Source: UBA9659 sp965208605 (lineage in GTDB: Bacteria > Pseudomonadota > Gammaproteobacteria > Pseudomonadales > Azotimanducaceae). Taken from it: a DNA stretch of 64,000 nt. Shown here piece by piece: positions 20,493 through 28,454 of this stretch. How positions within the stretch are numbered: the first letter of the stretch is position 1; every line of letters starts with the position of its first letter. Made by a program: the position numbers and the translations under genes. The notes beneath the pieces were generated by a model that worked only from the letters and a program-made list of their open reading frames with translations, did not search any database and was not told where the DNA came from. The stretch covers positions 248,001-312,000 of the forward strand of contig OZ242345.1 in assembly GCA_965208605.1 (NCBI GenBank), written 5' to 3'.

Positions 20493-21617
20493 CTAGAGGC
20501 CGCGATTGGGGTTGATCAAATACTTCTCGCCCGTTGCCTGCTTGGCATAGACCCCAATAGCCTCAAGTGATAATGCTTCCGCCAGGGATATTTCTTTGGT
20601 GTAGTGGCTTGCGAAGGTGGTCGTTATTTCATCGGCGACCCTTTGTTTCAGCTTTTCTGTTGCCTCTGGTCCTATCTTTTGTAAGAAGGGCGTCAAGAGC
20701 CAGCCTCCCAGCCCCCAAGCCATACCAAACTTACGGCTCAGTATCGTCGGGCTGGGGTCAAGCCCGCCGTAGATATACATCTGTTTGTGCTGGGTGGACC
20801 CGTAGCGGCTATATTCCGAACTGGTCTTGATGGCGGCGACTTCCATACCACTGAGGATCTGCCCGACCAGCTTGCCACCGCCCGTGGCATCAAAGCCGAT
20901 ATAAGCACCGGTTGCCACGAGCATTGCAGTCAAATCTTCCATAAAGGAATCCTGGCTTGAATTACCCACATACTGGGCGCCGATCTTTTTAAGCAGGGCG
21001 ACCTGTTCTTCTTTACGCACTATATTCACCAGAGCAACACCATCGGCGATACATATCTTCTGTAGCATCTGCCCGAGATTAGAAGCCGCCGCGGTATGCA
21101 CCAATGCCTGGTTACCCTCCAGCCGCATGGTCGCCACCATCCCCAGAGCAGTGAGCGGATTCACAAAACAAGAAGCACTCTGGGCGGGGGTTATGCCGTC
21201 TCGCATGGCAAGGCATTGCTTTGCCTTGAGCACTCGGTACTGGGTGTACATGGCACCCCCTAGGAGGCCCACTGTTTTCCCCAGCAGGGCTTGGGTCGAC
21301 TTGCCCGCCTCAACTACGGTGCCGCCCCCCTCGTTGCCCACTGGCATGGGGGTACCCATCCGCCCCGCTAGCGCCGGGCGCAGCCTTTCCGGAATCTCGG
21401 CGGTAATGATGGGGGCTTCTGGTGTGCCGGAGGCCTGGGCACGGGTCATGTCCGCCAGGCCGAACAGCAGACCCAGGTCAGAAGGGTTAATCGGCGCCGC
21501 TTCCACCTTCACCAGAACTTCATCTGCTTCGGGCACTGGCACCGGTATCTGCGCTAGTGACAGTTGTAGATTACCTTCCGGGGTAACCAGTGATTGGAGT
21601 TGTAGTTGCTTCGGCAT
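20493..21617 (-). CDS. Zinc-independent MDR-family oxidoreductase (quinone/enoyl reductase-like)
   Basis: 374 residues of the medium-chain dehydrogenase/reductase type: an N-terminal GroES-like domain (EVLVKVEAAPINPSDLGLLFG) and a central NAD(P)-binding fold (HTAAASNLGQMLQKICIADG, residues about 185-205). The zinc ligands of alcohol dehydrogenases are not evident, which fits quinone reductases or enoyl-thioester reductases. AAGGAG lies 9 nt before the ATG. Its 5' end faces a repeat cluster. Substrate is unknown. Confidence 0.8.
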   Translation of the reverse strand: MPKQLQLQSLVTPEGNLQLSLAQIPVPVPEADEVLVKVEAAPINPSDLGLLFGLADMTRAQASGTPEAPIITAEIPERLRPALAGRMGTPMPVGNEGGGTVVEAGKSTQALLGKTVGLLGGAMYTQYRVLKAKQCLAMRDGITPAQSASCFVNPLTALGMVATMRLEGNQALVHTAAASNLGQMLQKICIADGVALVNIVRKEEQVALLKKIGAQYVGNSSQDSFMEDLTAMLVATGAYIGFDATGGGKLVGQILSGMEVAAIKTSSEYSRYGSTQHKQMYIYGGLDPSPTILSRKFGMAWGLGGWLLTPFLQKIGPEATEKLKQRVADEITTTFASHYTKEISLAEALSLEAIGVYAKQATGEKYLINPNRGL

Positions 21618-21659
21618 GCTGATGGCTCCTTATTCTTTATATACAAACGGCTGAAGGTG

Positions 21660-21945
21660 CTATTAAAACACTGCTGAAGGATTCTTGCATGTCCCGTCAT
21701 CACAGTCCCGTCATCCCAGTCGGCATAGCCAGACCCTGGCATGACGGGTGCTGCTGATGAAGGCACATTCCTCCCCCCGCCGTCATTCTCGTCACCCTGG
21801 TCGGCACAGCCACCGGCTGTGATGACTGGGGTGACGGGAATCCAGAGGAACGAAGGCGAATCACTTTGGGCATTTGCACAACAAGATGGTTCGTCGCTCT
21901 GGATGTAAGCCGGGGCAAGCCCGGGAATGACGGCATGAGGGCTCT
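21660..21945. repeat. Mosaic repeat cluster upstream of the MDR gene
   Basis: It includes a degenerate module B hairpin at 21793-21833 and module D in reverse orientation at about 21837-21903 (CGGGAATCCAGAGGAACG, then ACAACAAGATGGTTCGTCG). It ends with GCAAGCCCGGGAATGACGG just before the ABC transporter stop codon. No gene is supported. Confidence 0.8.
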
Positions 21946-23937
21946 TCACTCGGTATCAAGCTGCATGTTGCGTAGTTCGTCCTCGCCGACAATATCTTGC
22001 AACTCTTCTATCATGTCGGCAGCTTCCTTCTGTCGGCGCCACATGTCGGCATAGACGCCTTGCTTCTGGACCAGGCTGGTATGGGTGCCGCGCTCAATGA
22101 TTTCGCCCTTATCCAGCACTAGGATTTCATCCGCATTGACGATAGTGGATAGCCTGTGGGCGATGACCAGGCTGGTTCTGTGTTTGGCGATTTCAATCAG
22201 CGCGGCCTGAATCTCCCGCTCAGTCTTGATATCCAGTGCGGAGGTTGCCTCATCCAACACCAAAATCCTGGGGTTTTTTAATACCGTCCGGGCAATGGCG
22301 ACGCGCTGCTTTTCACCGCCGGAAAGTTTTAAACCTCTTTCCCCCACTCTGGTGTCATAACCCAGGGGCAGGGAGGTAATAAAGTCATGGATGCTCGCGT
22401 GGCGAGCCGCTGCTTCAACCTCGGCATGGCTGGCATCGGGCTTGCCGTAATGGATGTTATATCGGATGGTGTCGTTAAAGAGCACCGTATCCTGAGGCAC
22501 AATGCCGACCGCTTCCCTCAGGCTTGCCTGGGTGACCTGGCTGATGTCTTGACCATCAATCAATATCTGCCCCTGCTGGACATCATAAAATCGGTACATG
22601 AGGCGCGCCAGGGTGGACTTGCCCGCACCGCTGGGACCGACCACGGCAAGGGTCTTGCCATGCTCAATGGTGAAGGAAACCCCTTTTAAGATGTTTCGCT
22701 GTTGCTGCTTTTGGATGTCATAGTCTGGGGTGTCATGGTTTGGGATGTCATAGTCTGGGGTGTCATAGCGGAAGTGCACCTGCTGAAAACTAACCCTGCC
22801 CTGGCTTACCTTGAGCCCGGTCGCCTCAGGCGCATCCTTAATCTCCGGGGCAAGATCCAGCAGTTGAAACATAAACTCCATATCAACCAGCGATTGTCGA
22901 ATCATGCGATAGGAAGACCCCAAGAAGCCGAGTGGAATAAAGAGTTGCAACATGAAGGTGTTCAGCATCACCACCTCACCCATGCTCAGATTCCCGGCGG
23001 CATAGTCCTGGACGGCTAGAATGAGAATGGCAATCTGGCAGAGTGCCCGGGCAACAAGTTGACCGCCATTTAACATACCCAACGTATTCTGGCTTTTGAC
23101 TGCCGCTGCCATGTAACGAGACAGGGCATGGTCGTAGCGGTCGGCTTCCCAACTTTCATTACCAAAATACTTCACGGTTTCAAAGTTCAACAGACTGTCC
23201 ACACCAATTGCCATTGCCCGGGATTCCTGGGCGACCATCTCCCGTCTAAAATGAGTGCGCCATTCGGTAAACAGCAGGGTAAAGGCAATGTATCCCGCGA
23301 GTGCCAGGAGGATGACCATGACATATTTGCCCGGATAGGAAATCCCCAGATAAGTACATACCATGCCTATCTCAAAGAGAGTGGGCGCAATGTTGAATGC
23401 GAAGAGACCAATAATTTGCTGCAGCGCGCGGGTGCCTCTTTCTATAGCACTGGAGAGGCCACCCGTGCGTCTCTCCAGATGAAAGCGCATGCTGAGATGA
23501 TGCAGATGCTGAAATGTTTTGAGACCGATGATCTTTTGCGCGAACTCTGAGACCGGTGTGAAAACGGCGACTCTGACTTCCGTCATGGCACCGGGTAGCA
23601 GTAGCGTCACCCCGTAGAGCAGTGCCAGGCTAATCAATCCGGCAAGGCCGGCCGATGCGACTGCCCCCGGATCCGCTCCGGGAAAGAGACTGTTCAGCCC
23701 ATCAATCAGGTCTTTGAGTAGAATAGGCCCATAAACATTGGCGCTGCGCCCCGCCAGCAAGCAGGCGATAGCGATGAGCACCCGGCAACGCATGCCGTAG
23801 TGCTCCTTTGGCCAGAGGAAGGGTAGGAGCACCCGGGTGGTCTGCCAGGCACTACGGCGAGAGGCCCCTGTGTCGTCCTTAAGCAGCTGCTCAGCAGCCA
23901 GGGGATCAGGAAAGGGCTGGCGGCGAAAATGATCCAT
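21946..23937 (-). CDS. Atm1/HMT1-type ABC exporter (fused membrane and ATPase domains)
   Basis: 663 residues. The N-terminal half is a six-helix exporter domain (about residues 40-340). The C-terminal ATPase has Walker A (VVGPSGAGKSTLARL), signature LSGGEKQRVAIA, Walker B (ILVLDEATSALD) and the H-loop (IAHRLSTI). Similarity is closest to the Atm1/ABCB6/HMT1 group, which exports glutathione-linked or heavy-metal-related compounds; this is family knowledge. A 30-bp duplication just before the Walker A region adds DYDIPNHDTPDYDI. The ATG overlaps the Nudix stop (TAATG) and GGAGGAGG lies just upstream inside that gene, so the two are translationally coupled. Confidence 0.88.
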   Translation of the reverse strand: MDHFRRQPFPDPLAAEQLLKDDTGASRRSAWQTTRVLLPFLWPKEHYGMRCRVLIAIACLLAGRSANVYGPILLKDLIDGLNSLFPGADPGAVASAGLAGLISLALLYGVTLLLPGAMTEVRVAVFTPVSEFAQKIIGLKTFQHLHHLSMRFHLERRTGGLSSAIERGTRALQQIIGLFAFNIAPTLFEIGMVCTYLGISYPGKYVMVILLALAGYIAFTLLFTEWRTHFRREMVAQESRAMAIGVDSLLNFETVKYFGNESWEADRYDHALSRYMAAAVKSQNTLGMLNGGQLVARALCQIAILILAVQDYAAGNLSMGEVVMLNTFMLQLFIPLGFLGSSYRMIRQSLVDMEFMFQLLDLAPEIKDAPEATGLKVSQGRVSFQQVHFRYDTPDYDIPNHDTPDYDIQKQQQRNILKGVSFTIEHGKTLAVVGPSGAGKSTLARLMYRFYDVQQGQILIDGQDISQVTQASLREAVGIVPQDTVLFNDTIRYNIHYGKPDASHAEVEAAARHASIHDFITSLPLGYDTRVGERGLKLSGGEKQRVAIARTVLKNPRILVLDEATSALDIKTEREIQAALIEIAKHRTSLVIAHRLSTIVNADEILVLDKGEIIERGTHTSLVQKQGVYADMWRRQKEAADMIEELQDIVGEDELRNMQLDTE
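22713..22772. repeat. In-frame 30-bp tandem duplication in the ABC exporter gene
   Basis: Two 30-bp copies starting GGATGTCATAGTCTGGGGTG lie at 22713 and 22743. They encode the repeated DTPDYDI-type acidic stretch ahead of the ATPase domain. Confidence 0.8.
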
Positions 23938-24674
23938 TACCTCCTCCCATAGGTGGGGAAGTCTTGATTGCTCGCGGCCATCTTGAGGAAGTCAGCTAAC
24001 TTTTGATACTGATTACATGCGCTGAGTTGCCGAGATGTTACCGCCATCAATTGCAATTCGCCTCCTTGTGCTCGTTCCAGTGCTGCCCCTGGGGAAATCC
24101 AGAGACTATCCACAGTCTCTAGCCCGTCGTGTAATCCGGTCTGGGAGGCGGGTGCCTGGGTGATGAAAAACCGAGTATCAAACCGCCTGGGTCCGCCCGG
24201 CGGCGTGATCCAACGATTGAAGAAATCGATCAGATCAAGCGCCAAGCATAACCCTTCCTGGTGGCAAATTGCTGCCAGACTGAGCTGCTTCTCATAGAGC
24301 AGGTGCCGATACTCGGCAAAACGCTCCTGAGACCTGGCATCAATAGTGAGCACCTTGCCCTCCTTGTCATAGGCAAGCATAAAACCCGATTCTTCAAAAG
24401 CTTCTCTTATCCCTGCCAGCCAGTATTGTTGCCACTCGGGTCCCAGGCTAGCCTTCTGCTGTTGTTGATGCGTTGCGGGGCCAATGAGCAGTGCTTCATA
24501 ATCCTTGCTGCTGTCATCCGGGTCCACTCGGCCACCGGGGAAGACATACATGCCGCCCGCGAAGACCGCAGTATGATTTCGCCGGAGCATAAATATCTCA
24601 AATTGCGGCCTGGCGTCTCTGGCAATAATGACAGTAGCGGCGGGGTGAATAGGCTGCCTCTCAGGTCTGGGCAT
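23937..24674 (-). CDS. Nudix hydrolase of the NUDT19-like type
   Basis: 245 residues. The Nudix box is split: GGMYVFPGGRVDPDD at about residues 41-55 and, after roughly 36 residues, REAFEESGFM. A long insertion within the box is a feature of the NUDT7/8/19 group, whose members cleave CoA or related pyrophosphates. The ATG at 24674 is preceded by AAGGAG 6 nt upstream. A 24-bp minisatellite lies 25 nt upstream of the start. It overlaps the ABC exporter by TAATG. CoA or acyl-CoA as substrate is inference. Confidence 0.85.
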   Translation of the reverse strand: MPRPERQPIHPAATVIIARDARPQFEIFMLRRNHTAVFAGGMYVFPGGRVDPDDSSKDYEALLIGPATHQQQQKASLGPEWQQYWLAGIREAFEESGFMLAYDKEGKVLTIDARSQERFAEYRHLLYEKQLSLAAICHQEGLCLALDLIDFFNRWITPPGGPRRFDTRFFITQAPASQTGLHDGLETVDSLWISPGAALERAQGGELQLMAVTSRQLSACNQYQKLADFLKMAASNQDFPTYGRR

Positions 24675-24699
24675 GGTTGCTCCTTCGGGTCACAAGGGT

Positions 24700-24771
24700 G
24701 GTCATAAAAGCCGTAGCAAAAGCGGTCACAAAAGCCGCCACAAAAGCGGTCACAAAAGCCGCAGCAGAAGT
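24700..24771. repeat. 24-bp minisatellite (3 units) upstream of the Nudix gene
   Basis: Units at 24700, 24724 and 24748 begin GGTCATAAAAGCC or GGTCACAAAAGCC. Each is itself made of two related 12-bp halves containing AAAAGC. They lie in the likely promoter or leader of the Nudix-ABC operon. Confidence 0.8.
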
Positions 24772-24823
24772 CTTGTTTGTGTTCACAGATTTGATGACAA
24801 ACTTGAATAGTATCATTGACGGA

Positions 24824-24853
24824 CTGGATTCCCGCCTTCGGCGAGAATGACGG
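24824..24853. repeat. Single dispersed palindromic repeat
   Basis: A unit starting CTGGATTCCCGCC and ending GGCGAGAATGACGG, a short relative of module A, sits alone between the Nudix operon and the CoA-transferase stop codon. Confidence 0.7.
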
Positions 24854-24871
24854 CCATGCGGCACTGCTACT

Positions 24872-26083
24872 TCAAGCGGCAGTCTGGTCTTGGAGCAGTG
24901 CTTTAATTTCTGCTATCGAGTAGCCCAGGTCTGTCAGTATCTGCTGGGTATGCTCGCCGCGCTGAGGAGCGGGTGCGCTCGGCAGGATATCCAGGGTATG
25001 GAAGTGCATGGGGATACGAATAGTCCGGTAGTCACCCAGCCCCGGCGCGCTCAAGGAAGGGAAGAGGTTGATCGCTTCTGCCTGGGGGTCGGTGATGACT
25101 TCATGCACACTGAGCACCGGCGCCCAGATGATGCCATGCGCATCGAAAATCTCTCCCCATTCATCTCGGGATTGCTGTGCCAATATCTCGTCAATGGCCG
25201 GGACCAGCTCCGCCATCCGCTGGTATCTGCCACTGGGGCTGGCAAAACGTTCATCCTCCAGCCATTCGGGCTTAGCCAATGCCTGGCAAAAGGCGTGCCA
25301 CCAGGAGGCTTCTGGCATGTTAAAGACAATCCATTGCCCATCACCGCAGGGATAGCGGTTCAGCATGGGGGATAACTGCTCTTCTCTAGAGCGTTTACGC
25401 ACGGGCTGCTGATCTACTAGCGTTACCGCGTAATCGCTGGCCAGGGTCCAGACCGCGGCTTCATAGAGTGACGTTTCCACGACCTGCCCCTCGCCAGTGC
25501 GGTCAACTTGCCTAATAGCGGCGAGGATGGCACCGACGAGCGCGAGTCCGGTCACATGATCACCCTGGGCGGGTCTGGGCATGGGGACGTTGCCGGCTGC
25601 ACCTTCCCGCATCGCATCATGCAGGCCCGAGCGAGCAAAGAAGGCTGTTGAATCATAGCCCGGTCGCCAGGCTTCGGGACCTCGGGTGCCGTAGCCGGTC
25701 AAGGTAGCGTGTACCAGTTTGGAGTTGACCGCCAGCAGAGACTCGGGGTCAAGGTGGTACTTTTCCTGCCGTTTGGCAAGCAGATTACACATAAACACAT
25801 CGGCCTTTTGACAGAGTTGCATGACTATGTCTATAGCTTCTTTTTGCCTCAGATCAAGGCAGATGGATTGCTTGCCGCGGTTGTCAACATCAAACTGAAA
25901 GTCATGGGTTTTGAGCTCAGCTTCAATCTTGGCAGGGCGGCCCATCTTGCGCATAGGATCCCCACTGAGTGGTTCAATCTTGATGATGCGCGCCCCAAGA
26001 TCGGCAAGAATCGCACCCGCACTGGGTGCCGCCATCCAACTATCAACTTCCACAATGGTGATGTCATCCAAGGGTTTGGTCAC
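24872..26083 (-). CDS. CaiB/BaiF family (type III) CoA-transferase
   Basis: 403 residues. These enzymes move CoA between carboxylic acids. The N-terminal segment ITIVEVDSWMAAPSAGAILADLGARIIKIEPLSGDPMR is the family's CoA-binding start, and the GYDSTAFFARSGL block at about residues 145-157 also fits. The start codon is GTG at 26083 with AGGAGA 6 nt upstream. It follows the TrmH-type gene by 12 bp, so both may be cotranscribed. Substrate is unknown. Confidence 0.87.
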   Translation of the reverse strand: MTKPLDDITIVEVDSWMAAPSAGAILADLGARIIKIEPLSGDPMRKMGRPAKIEAELKTHDFQFDVDNRGKQSICLDLRQKEAIDIVMQLCQKADVFMCNLLAKRQEKYHLDPESLLAVNSKLVHATLTGYGTRGPEAWRPGYDSTAFFARSGLHDAMREGAAGNVPMPRPAQGDHVTGLALVGAILAAIRQVDRTGEGQVVETSLYEAAVWTLASDYAVTLVDQQPVRKRSREEQLSPMLNRYPCGDGQWIVFNMPEASWWHAFCQALAKPEWLEDERFASPSGRYQRMAELVPAIDEILAQQSRDEWGEIFDAHGIIWAPVLSVHEVITDPQAEAINLFPSLSAPGLGDYRTIRIPMHFHTLDILPSAPAPQRGEHTQQILTDLGYSIAEIKALLQDQTAA

Positions 26084-26095
26084 GCGCTTCTCCTG

Positions 26096-26974
26096 CTAAG
26101 TGGTGCTAGTGAACAGACCCTGAAATGCGACTAGAGTGGCGGCCGCTGCCACATTGATTGAATCAACCCCTCTGCTCATGGGTATGCGCGCGAGTATATC
26201 GCAACGTTGCCGCACCGTCTGACTCAAGCCCTCGGTCTCATTACCGAGCACATAAGCGCGCTGCCTGGTGGCGGGTGCGAGGTGATGCAAGGGAGTGGGG
26301 GGTTCATTCTGTCGATGCCCCGTCCCTTGATGACCCGTCTCTTGGTGACCCGTCTCTTGGTGACCAGCTAGGCCAATAATCTCAAATCCATGTTGCTGCA
26401 AGCAGTCTAGCCCGGCTTTAACATCCGGGCAGTGAAAGATATTTGCCCGGAGGAGGGTGCCCGCGCTTGCCTTGTATACCAGGGGGTCAATCTTGGCGCA
26501 GCTCTTGCGAGGCAGCACCAGCCCCCGGATGGGCGAGGCGGTGACCGAGCGAATGATCAGCCCAAGATTCTGCGGATTGGTGATGCCGTCCAGGAGGAGC
26601 ACTTCCGTTAGTCTATCGCGCGCCATATCCTGGCTGGAGGTCTTGGCGAGTGCCTCAACCCCTTGATAACCCCTTGCCTGCACATCAATTGCCACGCCTT
26701 GATCTTGCCTGGCGTTTTTAGAAATTCTCGATAAGGCGATACGTTCATGTCGGCGTACTTCTACTTGTCGCGCTCGGGCGAGATTTTCAATCCGCTGCAT
26801 GCGCTCTGAACCAGCATGAGTGTCGGCAAGATGCAGCCTGAAGATGTCTGCCTGGGGGTCTTCCAGCAGTGCCAAGACAGTCCGGCGACCATAGAGGGTG
26901 ATTATTCCCTCAAAAAATTGTTTCTTTTCTTGATAGCCCTTCTTAATAGCCGTTCTTGATAGCAGTGGTTCCAA
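26096..26974 (-). CDS. TrmH/SpoU-family RNA 2'-O-methyltransferase
   Basis: 292 residues. The C-terminal knotted methylase domain shows the three family motifs: LLLDGITNPQNLGLIIRSV, YVLGNETEGLS and IPMSRGVDSINVAAAATLV. An N-terminal substrate-binding domain precedes it, as in RlmB-like enzymes that methylate rRNA. A 15-bp repeat (three units) between motifs 1 and 2 inserts GHQETGHQETGHQGTGH. The frame opens with a TTG at 26974 with no clear ribosome site, so the true start is uncertain. It lies 32 bp downstream of the glutathione peroxidase on the same strand. Confidence 0.87.
   Translation of the reverse strand: MEPLLSRTAIKKGYQEKKQFFEGIITLYGRRTVLALLEDPQADIFRLHLADTHAGSERMQRIENLARARQVEVRRHERIALSRISKNARQDQGVAIDVQARGYQGVEALAKTSSQDMARDRLTEVLLLDGITNPQNLGLIIRSVTASPIRGLVLPRKSCAKIDPLVYKASAGTLLRANIFHCPDVKAGLDCLQQHGFEIIGLAGHQETGHQETGHQGTGHRQNEPPTPLHHLAPATRQRAYVLGNETEGLSQTVRQRCDILARIPMSRGVDSINVAAAATLVAFQGLFTSTT
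26319..26363. repeat. In-frame 15-bp tandem repeat (3 units) in the TrmH-type gene
   Basis: Units CCCGTCCCTTGATGA, CCCGTCTCTTGGTGA and CCCGTCTCTTGGTGA encode the GHQET series on the minus strand. The insert lies in a surface loop of the knot domain by family comparison. Confidence 0.8.
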
Positions 26975-27006
26975 GGGTGAGACGATAGTCAGTGGCTGAG
27001 TGGGGC

Positions 27007-27480
27007 TTACAAGAGGCGGTCTAGTTGTGTAGTGATTTCCTCTGGTGTGACCTGAGGCTCAAATCTGGCAACCACGGCGCCATTTTTATTCACCAGGAAC
27101 TTGGTGAAGTTCCAAGCGATATCCGGCTTGCCGTCTGGCGCTGCTCGGTGGGATTTGAGCCATTGGAAGAGGGTGCAACTGCCATCGCCATTGACCTCTA
27201 TTTTGGAGAAGAGCGGGAAGTTGACCTGATATTTGCTGGTCGCAAACTCATATATTTCTTCATCAGTGCCGGGTTCCTGAGCACCGAATTGATTACAGGG
27301 GAAGCCCAGTACTTGCAAATCATCCCGGGTGTCTTGAAGCGCACACAGACCTGTGTACTGTGGTGTCAAGCCTCATTGACTTGCCAGGTTGACAATCAAC
27401 AGGGCTTGGTCCCGGTAATCGGCAAAGGATACGTTATCACCGCTAATTGAGGTCATCTTCAGTGCATAGATATCAGTCAT
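27007..27480 (-). CDS. Selenocysteine-containing glutathione peroxidase (in-frame TGA at codon 36)
   Basis: The gene starts at the ATG at 27480-27478 (MTDIYALKMTS) and runs to 27007, 157 residues if TGA at 27375-27373 is read as selenocysteine. The TGA falls exactly at the catalytic position: LLIVNLASQ-U-GLTPQYTGL. The other family residues are intact, including FPCNQFGAQEPG (Gln) and DIAWNFTKFLV (Trp and Asn). A hairpin with a GGUC loop follows the TGA and matches the bacterial SECIS form. The enzyme would reduce hydroperoxides with thiols in the cytosol. A simple nonsense mutation is the alternative, but the rest shows no decay. The gene begins 35 bp downstream of the tRNA-Ala on the same strand. 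It requires selA, selB, selC and selD elsewhere in the genome. Confidence 0.85.
27341..27358 (-). promoter_or_regulatory. Putative bacterial SECIS element
   Basis: On the minus strand GUACACAGGUCUGUGUGC begins 14 nt after the UGA. It folds into a 7-bp stem (including one G-U pair) with the loop GGUC. The central ACAGGUCUGU resembles GCAGGUCUGC of the E. coli fdhF SECIS, which binds SelB. Confidence 0.75.
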
Positions 27481-27515
27481 GTCTTATCGCCTGTTTATAG
27501 GTGTATTGATGCGGT

Positions 27516-27591
27516 TGGTGGAGCCAGGCGGGATCGAACCGCCGACCTCGTGACTGCCAGTCACGCGCTCTCCCAGCTGAGCTATGGCCCC
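27516..27591 (-). tRNA. tRNA-Ala (anticodon GGC)
   Basis: 76 nt with encoded CCA. The acceptor arms GGGGCCA and TGGCTCC pair, the D-loop segment is TAGCTCAGCTGGGAGAGC, the anticodon stem is CGTGA/TCACG with loop CTGGCAG, and the T-arm is GGCGGTTCGATCCCGCC. The anticodon reads GCC codons. Confidence 0.95.
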
Positions 27592-27733
27592 CCGCAATGG
27601 AAGATGCGAATACTAGCGGAAGCGGCAATGTCATTCAACAAGCGGGCACTTAGCAGGAGGTACTTAAGAGGTGCCCCTAGGCGATGTTATGGGTATAAAA
27701 TAGGCACTCAGTGCGCAATAACAGGAATAAAAG

Positions 27734-28174
27734 ATGGAATACTTACTTGATATTGAGATCAGCATGCCGCGAGAGCAACTAGTCGCATTGTTCCGCGATC
27801 AAGATAGCCTGTCTCAGTGGCAACCCGGTCTCGTCAGTGTAACGCCGTTGAGTGGTACCCCAGGGCAGGCCGGTGCCAAGACCAAATTTATCCATAAGAT
27901 GGGTTTCAAGCGGGTTGAGATGCAGGAAACTATTGAAGCCGTCAATCTGCCAGATGAGATCATTTTGATATATGAAGCCAAGGGAGTGTGGAATCGCTGT
28001 GTGAACCGATTTATAGCCCTGAGTGCTGAACAGACCCAATGGGAGTTTGGAACCGAATTCCGGTTTAGCGGGATGATGCGGTTGCTGGTGTTGCTCATGC
28101 CGAGTCTGTTCAAAAAACAATCCCGCCGGGAAATGGAAAATTTCAAAGCCTATGCTGAGCAGATACAAGAATGA
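27734..28174 (+). CDS. SRPBCC (START-like) family protein
   Basis: 146 residues with the polyketide-cyclase/START-like pattern: N-terminal strand MEYLLDIEISMPREQLVALF, then DSLSQWQPGLVSVTPLSG, and a long C-terminal helix (FKKQSRREMENFKAYAEQI). Such proteins hold hydrophobic ligands; the function here is unknown. AGGA lies about 10 nt before the ATG. The stop codon falls in the first bases of the adjoining repeat (GAATGACGG), so the repeat array supplies the stop. Confidence 0.75.
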   Translation: MEYLLDIEISMPREQLVALFRDQDSLSQWQPGLVSVTPLSGTPGQAGAKTKFIHKMGFKRVEMQETIEAVNLPDEIILIYEAKGVWNRCVNRFIALSAEQTQWEFGTEFRFSGMMRLLVLLMPSLFKKQSRREMENFKAYAEQIQE

Positions 28175-28454
28175 CGGCGGGGAGTCCCTGCTCCTTCTGG
28201 CGGCTTACGGCGCCCCGCGCCGTCATTCTCGAGCTTGCTCGGGAATCCAGAGGAACAAGCGGTATGCCTTCATCATCAGTAGCAGTAATAACCGAACTGC
28301 GCGCTTCATTTCTCTGGATTCCCGTCACCCTAGTCATTACAGCCGATGGCTGTAATGACTGGGGTGCCGAGAATGACGGCGGGGAGTCCCTGCTCCTTCT
28401 GGCGGCTTACGGCGGGACGAATGGGGTGCCGGGGGTTCAGTGGGGAAGTAGCCC
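28175..28454. repeat. Mosaic repeat cluster between the SRPBCC gene and ppc
   Basis: Module A lies at 28220-28250 and a module B hairpin at 28326-28366. The GGCGGGGAGTCCCTGCTCCTT block occurs twice, near 28176 and 28378. It separates convergent genes. No gene is supported. Confidence 0.85.

Noticed and set aside
27007..27369. A truncated glutathione peroxidase starting with TTG
   Set aside because: The start would fall just after the active site. The frame upstream of the TGA encodes the proper N-terminus, so the TGA is better read as selenocysteine.
28326..28366. Intrinsic terminators at the module B hairpins
   Set aside because: The hairpins are strong but are not followed by T-runs, and they occur in the same form upstream of genes. 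They are repeat elements first; any effect on 3' ends is unproven.
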